Shown: one piece after another, positions 43,331 to 52,145 of the stretch
Layout of the letters: every line of letters starts with the position of its first letter
Position numbering within the stretch: position 1 is the stretch's first letter
Assembly (NCBI RefSeq): GCF_027111255.2
Contig: NZ_CP114285.2
Location: 4,712,001 to 4,776,000, forward strand
From: Flavobacterium flavigenum
Lineage (GTDB): Bacteria > Bacteroidota > Bacteroidia > Flavobacteriales > Flavobacteriaceae
Direction: 5' to 3'
Length of the DNA stretch: 64,000 nt
Notes under the pieces: generated by a model
What the model saw: the letters and a program-made list of their open reading frames with translations, nothing else
What the model was told of the DNA's origin: nothing
The model's database searches: none
Position numbers and translations under genes: made by a program

Positions 43331-43618
43331 ATGACGCAAACATATATTAAACAACAATTAACAAATTTATTTACCCAATTCTTAACCGAAACCGAAGTAG
43401 AAAAACTCAAACAATTAAGAGAACAAATTATAAAACTGTTCAGTTCTATTCCTTTTAACGACTCTAATTCAGTTAGTATAGAAATGGAGTTGAATTTATT
43501 AAAAGAAACTACTTCACTTTATATACAAAATGATTTAGACGGTTCTGTTAAATCTCTTCTTGTAGGCGATTTTGATAGACTTCTAATACAAGTTTCCTTG
43601 AGTCTTTTAGAAAAGTAA
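43331..43618 (+). CDS. Hypothetical small protein, accessory
   Basis: A 95-residue, mostly helical protein with start MTQTYIKQQLTNLFTQF, rich in Leu, Gln and Glu, lacking membrane segments. Not recognised. It has a proper ATG and coding-like codon use. No TAnnTTTG box is evident upstream. It converges with a 28-residue ORF on the other strand. Confidence 0.5.
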   Translation: MTQTYIKQQLTNLFTQFLTETEVEKLKQLREQIIKLFSSIPFNDSNSVSIEMELNLLKETTSLYIQNDLDGSVKSLLVGDFDRLLIQVSLSLLEK

Positions 43619-43951
43619 ACTTTTCTATTCCTTGTCACAAAAACTCACCTGTTCTTTTAAAATACTTATTAAAGATTCAAGTGGGTTTTCTCCTGTATTT
43701 TCTTCTTTCATTTTTGTTTGGTTTTTCTCAATATTGTACTTTTTCAACGTAAGGTTCTTATTAGTTGTCGTACAACTTGTTTATATGCGAAATAAACATT
43801 CGTATATCTACCCAAATTTGGTTTATAGACGAAGTTTTGTTTTCTATTATATTTTCCTCAAATATTATATTTTTCGCTATAAATTAACTTTTCACCACAA
43901 TTATCTATGACAAAGAATATCTATTGAAATAATAAAAAATCACTGTCCCTC
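43619..43951. other. Intergenic stretch, 333 bp
   Basis: AT-rich DNA between the 95-residue ORF and hemN. The only credible coding reading is the 28-residue minus-strand ORF at 43625-43711, annotated separately. A short palindrome GTTGTCGTACAAC lies around 43766-43778. No terminator for hemN is obvious. Confidence 0.5.
43625..43711 (-). CDS. Possible 28-residue small ORF
   Basis: ATG to TAG encodes MKEENTGENPLESLISILKE followed by QVSFCDKE. It has an A-rich leader before the ATG, as Bacteroidetes genes often do, but no recognised promoter. It is too short to judge by codon use. Confidence 0.25.
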   Translation of the reverse strand: MKEENTGENPLESLISILKEQVSFCDKE

Positions 43952-45316
43952 TTAAACCGTCATCGAAAACAAATTCGTATCCGGAGATTTTCTTTTTAAA
44001 TGTAAATCAAAAGCCATACAAATGTTACGGACAAAAGGTCTTCCGGCTTCCGTAATGCTGATTTTATTTTCTTTAATTATAAGTAACTGATCTTTTTCCA
44101 TTTCTTTTAAATCCAATAAAACAAAAGGAAGTTCTTCAAAGTATAGGTCTTCATTGTTCCAGGAAGTTTCAAGTGTACAGGTTAAATTCAGGATGTGTTT
44201 TCTAATAATCAGATCTTCGTCATTTAAGATATGACCTTTTACAACCGGAAGCTGGTCTGCGTCTATCAATTGATAATATTCTTCAAGATTTTTATGGTTT
44301 TGGGCAAAACTGTACCAGCTGTCGCTAATAGAAGAAACACCCAAACCAATCATCAACTGCGTTTTGGAGGCGCTGTAACCCATAAAATTTCTATGCAGTG
44401 TTTTGTTCTGTGCCGCTTTGTACAAACTGTCAGAGGCTAAAGCAAAATGGTCCATGCCAATTTCATGATAGCCATATTTAGAAAGCATTTTTTTTCCAAT
44501 TTCGTATAGTTTTCTTTTTTCGGCATCTTTGGGCAGGTCTTCGTCGTTAAATCCGCGCTGTCCGTTTCCTTTAATCCACGGCACATGAGCATAGCTGTAA
44601 AAAGCGAGTCGGTCCGGTTGTAAGGAATTTGTTTTTTCAATAGTGTCAATAACATCTTCAATTTTCTGAAAAGGCAATCCGAAAATAATATCATGCCCGA
44701 TAGAAGTATAGCCAATTTCTTTTGCCCAAAAAGTGACTTTGGCCACATTATGAAACGGCTGAATACGGTGAATCGCTTTCTGCACTTTTTCGGAATAATC
44801 CTGAACTCCAAAACTTACCCGGCGAAAGCCTAAATCATATAGCTTTTTGAGCTGTTCGTAAGTCGTATTGTTAGGATGGCCTTCAAAACTGAATTCATAA
44901 TTTTCTGCTTTATCGGCTAAATCGAAAATACCGTTTATAAGATTTTCTAAATTATTTACGGAGAAAAAAGTAGGGGTTCCACCACCCAGATGGATTTCTT
45001 TTACAATAGGTCTTTCAGAAAGTAAATTGCAGTATAGACTCCATTCTTTTAAAACAGCATCAATATATCTTTCTTCGACAGTATGGTTTTTTGTAATTCG
45101 TTTGTTGCAGCCGCAAAAAGTACACATGCTTTCGCAGAATGGCAGATGAATGTATAAGCTTATTCCGTTTTCTGAATTGCTTTCTGCAAACGATTTTTGA
45201 AGGGATTCAATCCATTTTTGCTGGGTAAAATCGGCTTCATTCCAGTAAGGAACTGTGGGATAGCTGGTATATCTGGGTCCGGGCACATTGTATTTTTGAA
45301 TCAGTGAAGTTTCCAT
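43952..45316 (-). CDS. hemN: Oxygen-independent coproporphyrinogen III oxidase
   Basis: A 454-residue radical SAM enzyme that decarboxylates coproporphyrinogen III to protoporphyrinogen IX without oxygen. The cluster motif is C61-x3-C65-x2-C68 followed by GC70, as in HemN; EIHLGGGTPTFFS and the HemN C-terminal domain follow. N-terminal YNVPGPRYTSYPTVPYW is the HemN-specific trip-wire region, so this is true HemN rather than HemW. The promoter has an FNR-like palindrome and a perfect -7 box, so it should be induced with the cbb3 genes when oxygen is low. Confidence 0.96.
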   Translation of the reverse strand: METSLIQKYNVPGPRYTSYPTVPYWNEADFTQQKWIESLQKSFAESNSENGISLYIHLPFCESMCTFCGCNKRITKNHTVEERYIDAVLKEWSLYCNLLSERPIVKEIHLGGGTPTFFSVNNLENLINGIFDLADKAENYEFSFEGHPNNTTYEQLKKLYDLGFRRVSFGVQDYSEKVQKAIHRIQPFHNVAKVTFWAKEIGYTSIGHDIIFGLPFQKIEDVIDTIEKTNSLQPDRLAFYSYAHVPWIKGNGQRGFNDEDLPKDAEKRKLYEIGKKMLSKYGYHEIGMDHFALASDSLYKAAQNKTLHRNFMGYSASKTQLMIGLGVSSISDSWYSFAQNHKNLEEYYQLIDADQLPVVKGHILNDEDLIIRKHILNLTCTLETSWNNEDLYFEELPFVLLDLKEMEKDQLLIIKENKISITEAGRPFVRNICMAFDLHLKRKSPDTNLFSMTV

Positions 45317-45335
45317 AACAAAGCATTTAGAAGAC

Positions 45336-45343
45336 CAAAATTA
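45336..45343 (-). promoter_or_regulatory. -7 promoter box of hemN
   Basis: On the minus strand this reads TAATTTTG, identical to the ccoS box, 19 nt before the hemN ATG. Confidence 0.75.
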
Positions 45344-45365
45344 CTTCGTCACTGGAAAGATAAAA

Positions 45366-45379
45366 ATGATAAATATCAT
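45366..45379. promoter_or_regulatory. FNR-like palindrome upstream of hemN
   Basis: The minus strand reads ATGATATTTATCAT: perfect ATGAT and ATCAT half-sites with a 4-bp centre. It is exactly 22 bp upstream of the -7 box, the same spacing as at ccoS, and 49 nt before the ATG. Confidence 0.8.
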
Positions 45380-45394
45380 ATTAGGACCTAAATA

Positions 45395-45423
45395 AAAAGA
45401 GACTCATTACGAGCCTCTTTTCT
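45395..45423 (-). terminator. Terminator of the gene at 45435-45911
   Basis: AAAGAGACTC and GAGCCTCTTT form a stem with one mismatch around a short loop, with A and T runs on both sides, just downstream of the minus-strand stop. Confidence 0.75.
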
Positions 45424-45434
45424 GAATTAAATAA

Positions 45435-45911
45435 CTAACGTGAAATGGAATCCTGGATGATTTTAAGCCATTTTTTTGCAAACATATGATCCTGGTACGC
45501 GCTTATCTGCTTGATGCGGTCATCATGAAAATCATAGAATGGTATCGTAATTTTTTTAGAAGTTTCTTTGTCCTGAAATTCAAAATCAATTTTAAGAATA
45601 GTATCCGAGTTTCCATCATGGGTTAAAACCAATTTACAGGAAGAAACACTTTTTAAATCTACATACGTTGATTCCTGTTGATTCGGATTGAAATTCATCA
45701 GAATGAATTTTCGGTATTTTTGATCTATAGTAAGTGTTTTATTGCTTTGAGATTCAGTCAAATCAAAATCCTGTGGATGCGTTGGATTGAATTTCTTTTT
45801 AATATTGAGGATTTTTGATTTGTTTGCAGCGCTCGATCGTGCTGAAAAATAGATTGGGATGGCTACTATGATGGCAATCACAATACCCATTATGATTATG
45901 CTTGTTTCCAT
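45435..45911 (-). CDS. Hypothetical membrane-anchored protein
   Basis: A 158-residue protein with an N-terminal hydrophobic segment (SIIIMGIVIAIIVAIPIYF, about 4-22) and a soluble, beta-rich remainder ending KKWLKIIQDSISR. Not recognised. It has a clear start, coding-like composition and its own terminator. Confidence 0.75.
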   Translation of the reverse strand: METSIIIMGIVIAIIVAIPIYFSARSSAANKSKILNIKKKFNPTHPQDFDLTESQSNKTLTIDQKYRKFILMNFNPNQQESTYVDLKSVSSCKLVLTHDGNSDTILKIDFEFQDKETSKKITIPFYDFHDDRIKQISAYQDHMFAKKWLKIIQDSISR

Positions 45912-46015
45912 TTTTTTTGAATTAGGTGAATAAATAAATGAATTATAAACAGCTTATAAATAGCTGTCTACTGTTTTAGAAGAATGAATCCTTCAGGTTA
46001 AAATTTATGTATTGA

Positions 46016-46363
46016 CTACCAGAAAAAATGGAAGGGGTAGAGCATCAGCAAGACCTTTTTGCTCTGGGTAAAGAATTGATTTGAAAAGTTTGAAACGGAA
46101 TTTACTGCCTGATAATGTGGTACAACGGCCAATAATGAATCAAACCATTTGATTACAGCAGAATAGCTTGTTTTGATGTTGGCAGCAAACTGATAATTTG
46201 ACTGTGGCTGTATAAAAGCCAGGGAATCTGTATAATCTTTAGAAAAATTGGTGTCCGTTTTTTGACTTTCGATTTGTTGCACAGAAATTTCGTTTGCCTG
46301 AGCGGCAAAAAATCCCATGATCAAAAGAGATATGAAAATAACAGTTTTACGAATCCAATTCAT
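46016..46363 (-). CDS. Hypothetical secreted small protein
   Basis: A 115-residue protein with a clear signal peptide, MNWIRKTVIFISLLIMGFFA and cleavage likely after AQA. The mature part is short, rich in Gln, Ser and Phe, and unrecognised. A TAAATTTCG stretch upstream could serve as a weak -7 element. No partner is evident. Confidence 0.6.
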   Translation of the reverse strand: MNWIRKTVIFISLLIMGFFAAQANEISVQQIESQKTDTNFSKDYTDSLAFIQPQSNYQFAANIKTSYSAVIKWFDSLLAVVPHYQAVNSVSNFSNQFFTQSKKVLLMLYPFHFFW

Positions 46364-46423
46364 GGTGGCGAATTTAATTCATAAAACACAATTAACGAAA
46401 TTTAAATTGCTAATTACTTCTTA

Positions 46424-46470
46424 AAAGTTATCCCCAACTTTATGAGTTGAGGATAATATAACTTTTATTG
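46424..46470 (-). terminator. Terminator hairpin at the end of the DoxX gene
   Basis: AAAAGTTATCCCCAACT pairs with AGTTGAGGATAATATAACTTTT, giving a long, slightly interrupted stem; the right arm reaches into the DoxX stop codon. Confidence 0.7.
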
Positions 46471-46887
46471 CTGCATTTTGAAGTAATAATCGGCTGAATG
46501 TTTTCCTCCGCCATAGAACAGGAAGAATATGCAAAGTAACAATACTACTATTGCTAAAATCAGGCTTTCGGAGTGCATGCGTCCCATGAAATTTACCAGT
46601 ACGGCACCAAATAATATAGGGAGCTGAGATGCAATTGCCCAACGGGTCAGTAATCCAAAAACAATCATTATTCCTCCAATCATATGAGCGGGTGCGATAT
46701 AATGTAACAGAAACATTCCACCGCCATACTGATCAACAGGAGAAATTAAATCATGCAGGTACTGGGCATTTGTGACAAATGAGATTCCTTTCATAAATAA
46801 AAACATACCCAATACAATACGTACTAAATCCAATGGTAAATAAGTATGCGCATTGGCCCACTTATTCAAACTTTTTACATTTTCCAT
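46465..46887 (-). CDS. DoxX-family membrane protein
   Basis: A 140-residue protein with four hydrophobic segments and family features: LVRIVLGMFLFMKGISFV near the N-terminus, the central AHMIGGIMIVFGLLTRWA, and a C-terminal FLFYGGGKHSADYYFK. DoxX-like proteins are small quinone-related or stress-linked membrane proteins; no specific reaction is established for this branch. Confidence 0.85.
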   Translation of the reverse strand: MENVKSLNKWANAHTYLPLDLVRIVLGMFLFMKGISFVTNAQYLHDLISPVDQYGGGMFLLHYIAPAHMIGGIMIVFGLLTRWAIASQLPILFGAVLVNFMGRMHSESLILAIVVLLLCIFFLFYGGGKHSADYYFKMQQ

Positions 46888-47006
46888 GATACTACATAAT
46901 TAAAAGTTGTACACTAAGTTACAAAATTTTAACGATAGTTTTGTTTTAAGTATCTGAAAATAAGTATTTTGATTTTTTATGCTAGTTGTTTTATGAATTT
47001 TAAAAC

Positions 47007-48635
47007 TTACACCTGAATAACACCTAAATTAAATGGTTTTTGAATAGGGGCGTGGTTTGCAGCTTCAATTCCCATAGAAATCCAGGTGCGCGTTTCTAAT
47101 GGATCAATGATAGCATCTGTCCATAACCTTGAAGCGGCGTAATAGGGTGAAGTCTGCTCATCGTAACGTGCTTTTATTTTATTGAATAACTCGGTTTCTT
47201 TAGTTTCATCTACGATTTCACCTTTCGCTTTAAGCGAAGAAGCTTCAATCTGCGCTAATACCTTTGCAGCCTGAGTTCCACCCATTACGGCAAGTTCTGC
47301 ACTTGGCCATGCAAAAATTAATCTCGGATCGTAGGCTTTGCCGCACATGGCATAATTTCCTGCTCCGTATGAATTACCTACAATTACAGTAAATTTTGGC
47401 ACAACTGAATTGCTGACAGCATTGACCATTTTGGCACCGTCTTTTATGATGCCGCCATGCTCAGATTTCGATCCAACCATGAAACCTGTAACATCCTGCA
47501 AAAACACTAGTGGAATTTTCTTTTGATTGCAATTGGCAATAAAACGCGTGGCTTTGTCAGCACTATCCGAGTAAATAACGCCTCCAAACTGCATTTCGCC
47601 TTTTTTGGTTTTGACTACTTTTCGTTGATTCGCAATAATTCCAACAGCCCAGCCGTCAATTCGGGCATAACCTGTAATCAGGGATTGTCCGTAACCGTCT
47701 TTGTAAGCTTCAAATTCAGAATTATCGACCAATCGATTGATGATCTCCATCATGTCATATTGTTCATTTCTGGCTTTTGGCAGGATTCCGTAAATGTCTT
47801 TAGGGTCTAAAGTCGGTTTTTCAGCTTTGATTCTGCTGAAGCCAGCCTTATCATAATCACCAATTTTATCTACAATATTTTTGATTTTATCTAAAGCATC
47901 TTTGTCGTCTTTTGCTTTATAATCGGTCACGCCTGAAATTTCGCAGTGTGTAGTTGCCCCACCTAAAGATTCATTGTCGATGGTTTCTCCAATTGCCGCT
48001 TTTACGAGGTAGCTTCCCGCAAGGAAAATACTTCCCGTTTTATCGACAATTAAAGCTTCGTCGCTCATGATAGGAAGATAGGCTCCTCCGGCAACACAGC
48101 TTCCCATAACAGCAGCGATTTGGGTGATTCCCATACTGCTCATTTGGGCATTGTTTCTAAAAATGCGTCCGAAATGTTCCTTATCAGGGAAAATTTCATC
48201 CTGCATGGGCAGATAAACCCCTGCACTATCTACTAAATAAATAATCGGAAGTCTGTTTTCCATCGCAATTTCCTGTGCACGTAAATTTTTCTTTCCGGTA
48301 ATAGGAAACCATGCACCGGCTTTCACTGTTGCATCATTAGCTACAACAATACACTGTTTTCCTCTGATGTATCCTATTTTAACGACAACACCTCCTGATG
48401 GGCATCCACCGTGTTCAGCATACATTCCTTCTCCTGCAAAGCCACCAATTTCAATACTTTTAGAATTTTCATCCAATAAATAAGCAATTCTTTCACGGGC
48501 TGTCATTTTGCCTTCAGAATGCAATTTTTCAATTCTTTTTTCGCCCCCGCCTAATTTTACTTTGGCAAATTTTTGTTTTAATTCAGAAAGTAACAGTTTA
48601 TTGTGATCTTCGTTTTTATTGAAGTTTAAATCCAT
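47007..48635 (-). CDS. Acyl-CoA carboxylase beta subunit (methylcrotonyl-CoA carboxylase type)
   Basis: A 542-residue carboxyltransferase subunit. The N-terminal half has GGGEKRIEKLHSEGKMTARERI and the ACCGGAYLPIMSDE-like segment CVAGGAYLPIMSDE; the C-terminal half has GGVIYSDSADKATRF, GFMVGSKSEHGGIIKDGAKM and NSYGAGNYAMCGKAYDPRL. These match the beta chain of methylcrotonyl-CoA carboxylase in leucine breakdown better than propionyl-CoA carboxylase. The biotin-bearing alpha subunit is not next to it, so it must be elsewhere. Confidence 0.9.
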   Translation of the reverse strand: MDLNFNKNEDHNKLLLSELKQKFAKVKLGGGEKRIEKLHSEGKMTARERIAYLLDENSKSIEIGGFAGEGMYAEHGGCPSGGVVVKIGYIRGKQCIVVANDATVKAGAWFPITGKKNLRAQEIAMENRLPIIYLVDSAGVYLPMQDEIFPDKEHFGRIFRNNAQMSSMGITQIAAVMGSCVAGGAYLPIMSDEALIVDKTGSIFLAGSYLVKAAIGETIDNESLGGATTHCEISGVTDYKAKDDKDALDKIKNIVDKIGDYDKAGFSRIKAEKPTLDPKDIYGILPKARNEQYDMMEIINRLVDNSEFEAYKDGYGQSLITGYARIDGWAVGIIANQRKVVKTKKGEMQFGGVIYSDSADKATRFIANCNQKKIPLVFLQDVTGFMVGSKSEHGGIIKDGAKMVNAVSNSVVPKFTVIVGNSYGAGNYAMCGKAYDPRLIFAWPSAELAVMGGTQAAKVLAQIEASSLKAKGEIVDETKETELFNKIKARYDEQTSPYYAASRLWTDAIIDPLETRTWISMGIEAANHAPIQKPFNLGVIQV

Positions 48636-48722
48636 GATGTAGTATTGATTTTACGAGATAGTGTTGGCTAATTTACAAAATAGAAGTCAATTTTGAAGAA
48701 TTATAAGCACTAGTAAACAAAA

Positions 48723-48748
48723 AAAACAGAAGTTTTAGCTTCTGTTTT
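48723..48748 (-). terminator. Terminator of lpxD
   Basis: AAAACAGAAG and CTTCTGTTTT make a 10-bp stem with a 6-nt loop, and on the minus strand a T run follows. Confidence 0.85.
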
Positions 48749-48770
48749 TTATATAAAATATTTATTAAAA

Positions 48771-49769
48771 TTATTTTTTAGAATCGCAAACTAATCTTTT
48801 TAAGATTGCCCATTGTTTCAAAGCATCACGAGCTTCAACGGCAGGATATCCCAGCATTGTTTTCCCTGCAGGAATATCTCCGGTAACGCCTGAACCGGCA
48901 CCTACAATTGCACCGTCGCCAATAGTAGTATGATCTTTTATAGATGCGCTTCCGCCAATAATAACTCCATTACCTAAAGTTACAGAACCGGCTAAACCGC
49001 TGTTTCCAGCCATAATGCAAAACTTCCCTAAGGTACTGTTATGTCCAATTTGGACTAAATTATCAATTTTACAGCCATCACCAAGAACAGTAGAACTAAA
49101 TTTTCCGCGGTCAACACATGAATTTGCGCCAATTTCTACTCCGTTTCCAATAATTACATTTCCAATTTGTGGAATTTTTACCAAACCTTTTTCTTTACAT
49201 GGGCGGAATCCAAAACCATCGGCACCAATGGTGGCATTTGGATGAATTATACAATCATTACCAATATGGCAGCGTTCGCGAACTACAGCTCCGGACCAGA
49301 TAACAGTGTTTTTTCCGATTGTGCATTCATCTAAAATAGTAACATTTGGATAAATTGTGACATTGGCACCTATTTCTACCTTAGGGCCAATATAACATCC
49401 CGCTCCAATTTTACTCCCTTCCCCAATAACCGCTGTTTCATCTATAACTGCAGTTCTGTGAATTTCATTATGAAATATCGGACTTGGCGGGGCAAAAATT
49501 GACAAAATTTGAGACATGGCCAGATCGGCATTTTTAACTTTAATGAAAGCACGATTGTCCCCGGGTTCAATAGAAATGTCTTCATTAACAACTGCTACAG
49601 GGGCTTTTGAAGCTTCCCATAATTTTTCATATTTTTTATTTCCTATAAATGAAATTTCAGAATTCGTTGCTTTTTCTAATTGTTCAGTTCCGGTTATAAC
49701 CTGAGATGTGTTACCGTAAATTTCACCATTTATAACTTCGTTAATTTCTTGAATTGAATAGGATTTCAT
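48771..49769 (-). CDS. lpxD: UDP-3-O-acylglucosamine N-acyltransferase (LpxD)
   Basis: A 332-residue enzyme of lipid A synthesis that adds the N-linked hydroxyacyl chain. The N-terminal nucleotide-binding domain (about 1-100) is followed by many hexapeptide repeats. NATIGADGFGFRP (178-190) and the catalytic His243 in VQIGHNSTLG are typical of LpxD, as is the C-terminal GYPAVEARDALKQWA helix region. The gene is alone rather than with lpxC/fabZ/lpxA, so it may be the main or a second LpxD copy. Confidence 0.92.
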   Translation of the reverse strand: MKSYSIQEINEVINGEIYGNTSQVITGTEQLEKATNSEISFIGNKKYEKLWEASKAPVAVVNEDISIEPGDNRAFIKVKNADLAMSQILSIFAPPSPIFHNEIHRTAVIDETAVIGEGSKIGAGCYIGPKVEIGANVTIYPNVTILDECTIGKNTVIWSGAVVRERCHIGNDCIIHPNATIGADGFGFRPCKEKGLVKIPQIGNVIIGNGVEIGANSCVDRGKFSSTVLGDGCKIDNLVQIGHNSTLGKFCIMAGNSGLAGSVTLGNGVIIGGSASIKDHTTIGDGAIVGAGSGVTGDIPAGKTMLGYPAVEARDALKQWAILKRLVCDSKK

Positions 49770-50348
49770 TTATTGGATTAAATTGATTAGGGATTAATTT
49801 TTGCCAAATAAAATGAATTAGATTTAAATTACCTAATCTTGTTTTGAAGTTTTTTAAATATATTTTTAATTAAAAGATTTAAAATTATTTTTTTAACATT
49901 TAAATAATTGAATTAATAATTGTTTGGTAAATTATTAATTATGTGTTAATGTTTGATTATTTAAATGCAGATAGTAAATGAAGGATTTTTATTTTAATAT
50001 TTTATGGTGATATTGTGTTTAATTAATTGATATTCATTTGTTTAATTGTGTATTTTTTAGTTTAGGAAAATTTGTAAGTCAATATATGGATATTTTAAAT
50101 AAGGCCACCTTACTTTTATTTAACTTAATTCTATAATTTTTCTTTAAAAGAATAAATAATATCACCTAAATTTTGTTTTTTTAAGATTAACATTCTGTAA
50201 ATGAAACATTAACAGGGTAAGTTTTAAAAATAATATTTTTTACTAAAGAGATTTTCGATCTTATTTGCACTCATAGCAATAAATTCAAAACAAAAAAAGC
50301 GATTCATTTTTTTCGATGAATCGCTTTAATAATATTAATTTCTTAGTG
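49770..50348. other. Very AT-rich intergenic region, 579 bp
   Basis: Dominated by TTAATTAA-like and poly-T/A words, with no ORF or recognised RNA. It contains the lpxD promoter region at its left end and the msrB terminator at its right end. I looked for DnaA-box clusters (TTATnCACA) and saw none. Confidence 0.6.
50296..50327 (-). terminator. Terminator of msrB
   Basis: AAAGCGATTCAT and ATGAATCGCTTT form a perfect 12-bp stem with an 8-nt loop, and A/T runs flank it. Confidence 0.9.
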
Positions 50349-50795
50349 TTACTCTTTAACTTTGGTAAGGGAAACAGCATTAATGCAATATCGTAAACCG
50401 CTTGGCTGAGGTCCATCAGGAAAAACATGTCCCAAATGCGCATCGCAGGTGTTACATACTACTTCAACCCGAATCATTCCGTATGATTTGTCGGCATGAT
50501 AGGCAATTGCGTTTTCTTTGACCGGCTGAGTAAAAGACGGCCAGCCAGTTCCTGATTCAAATTTTTCAGAAGCATCAAAAAGCAAAGTGCCACAGCATTT
50601 ACATTCGTAAATTCCAGGCTCAAATAAACTGCACATTTCAGAACTAAATGATCTTTCAGTTCCTTTTAGGCGTGTTACCTGAAATTCTTCCAGAGTCATT
50701 GATTGTTTCCATTCTTCCTCCGTTTTTTCCACTCTTTTATCCGGAGTTGGATTTCCTTTATTTGTAAAATGAATTACATCTGCCCATTTTATCAT
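50349..50795 (-). CDS. msrB: Peptide-methionine (R)-S-oxide reductase
   Basis: A 148-residue MsrB that repairs methionine-R-sulfoxide. The two zinc-binding CxxC pairs are seen (YECKCCG and VCNTCDAH), and the catalytic Cys is in LRYCINAVSL near the C-terminus; FESGTGWPSF is the substrate-binding segment. The N-terminus has no signal peptide, so it is cytoplasmic. It stands between strong terminator and prfB; the spacer to prfB holds a TTTCAGGTTTCAGG repeat-like stretch. Confidence 0.94.
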   Translation of the reverse strand: MIKWADVIHFTNKGNPTPDKRVEKTEEEWKQSMTLEEFQVTRLKGTERSFSSEMCSLFEPGIYECKCCGTLLFDASEKFESGTGWPSFTQPVKENAIAYHADKSYGMIRVEVVCNTCDAHLGHVFPDGPQPSGLRYCINAVSLTKVKE

Positions 50796-50895
50796 AACTT
50801 TTTATTTTTAGTTAAATGCTTCAAGTTTCAGGTTTCAGGTTATTGTGAATACAAACCTGCGCCCGAATACTTAATCTGAACACTGAAAATACTAT

Positions 50896-51994
50896 TTATT
50901 CTTCCTCTTTTTGTCCCATCATCATTAAATATGCTTTAAGAAATGGGTCAAGATTTCCGTTCATAACGCCATCAACATCACTGGTTTCGTAGCCAGTACG
51001 GACATCCTTAACTAATTTGTAAGGCTGCATTACGTAATTACGAATTTGCGAACCCCATTCGATTTTCATTTTGCCGGCTTCGATATCAGCGCGTTGGGCC
51101 TGCTGTTTCTTTAATTCTATTTCGTACAATTGAGAACGAAGCATCTGCATAGCACGCTGTCTGTTGTCCTGCTGAGATCTCGTTTCAGAACACTGAATCT
51201 GGATTCCGGTTGGTTTGTGAACCAATTGAACTTTGGTTTCAACCTTATTAACGTTTTGTCCTCCCGCACCACTCGAGCGTGAGGTTGTAATTTCGATATC
51301 GGCAGGATTAATGTCAATTTCGATACTGTCATCAACAAGCGGATAAACATAAACGGATACAAATGATGTATGGCGTTTGGCATTACTGTCAAAAGGTGAA
51401 ATTCTAACCAGACGATGTACGCCATTTTCTCCTTTCAGATAACCAAAAGAATAATCGCCTTCGAATTCTAAAGTTACGGTTTTTATTCCGGCAACATCAC
51501 CTTCCTGAAAGTTAAGTTCTTTTATTTTGTAACCATAACTTTCGCCCCACATCATGTACATGCGCATCAGCATTCCGGCCCAGTCACAACTTTCGGTTCC
51601 ACCGGCTCCCGCAGTGATCTGTACGACAGCACTTAAACTGTCGCCTTCGTCAGAAAGCATGTTTTTGAATTCGATGTTCTCAATGTGCAGCTGGGTTGCA
51701 TTGTAATTTTCATCCAGTTCTTCAACAGAAAGTTCTCCTTCTTTATAAAAATCATAAGCAAGCTGGAGTTCATCTGCAAGTTCGACTGCTTTGTTGTAAT
51801 CTTCAATCCATTTTTTCTTGTTTCGAAGATTTTTTACAATTATTTCTGCTTCTTTTGGTTTGTTCCAAAAATCAGGAGCAAAAGTTTTTTCTTCTTCGTT
51901 TGCAATTTCGATTAGCTTGGCATCAACGTCAAAGATACCTCCTCAACGCACCAAGGCGCTCCACAATACCTTTTACTTGTTCGGCTGTTGTCAT
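50896..51994 (-). CDS. prfB: Peptide chain release factor 2, with programmed +1 frameshift
   Basis: RF2 releases peptides at UGA and UAA. The reading starts at the ATG at 51994 and runs 21 codons to a TGA at 51929-51931; a +1 shift there continues as DVDAKLIEIANEE through to the stop at 50896, giving 365 residues in all, the normal RF2 length. The SPF stop-recognition tripeptide (in VRISPFDSN) and the GGQ peptidyl-hydrolysis motif (in SGAGGQNVNK) are present. A reading that starts only at the internal Met at 51660 would lose domain 1. The gene autoregulates: when RF2 is scarce the frameshift is favoured. Confidence 0.95.
51928..51943 (-). promoter_or_regulatory. prfB +1 frameshift site
   Basis: On the minus strand the site reads AGGAGG TAT CTT TGA C. 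The internal Shine-Dalgarno AGGAGG (51938-51943) is 3 nt before the slippery CTT, and TGA-C is the weak stop context, as in the classic E. coli site. Confidence 0.93.
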
Positions 51995-52106
51995 AAATTA
52001 ATAATAGTTTTATATGTTTTTTACAAATATTACGTTAATTTGGTTGAGTAATAAACTGCAAGTTAAAATTTATTAAAACTCGCTGTTAATAACTATCAGT
52101 TATACG

Positions 52107-52114
52107 TAATTTTG
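52107..52114 (+). promoter_or_regulatory. -7 promoter box of the threonine aldolase gene
   Basis: TAATTTTG fits TAnnTTTG and lies 31 nt before the ATG at 52146, in the spacer divergent to prfB. Confidence 0.65.
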
Positions 52115-52145
52115 CACTACAAAAATAAGATATAGTTTTTAGAAT

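Noticed and set aside
49770..50348. Replication origin in the AT-rich spacer
   Set aside because: No cluster of DnaA boxes and no dnaA, dnaN or parAB gene nearby.
50896..51660. A short release-factor-like protein starting at 51660
   Set aside because: The frame continues upstream to a classic prfB frameshift site, so the full-length RF2 is the right reading.
51685..52051. Open frames on the plus strand over the prfB 5' part
   Set aside because: They are shadows of prfB domain 1 on the other strand and have no homology or promoter.
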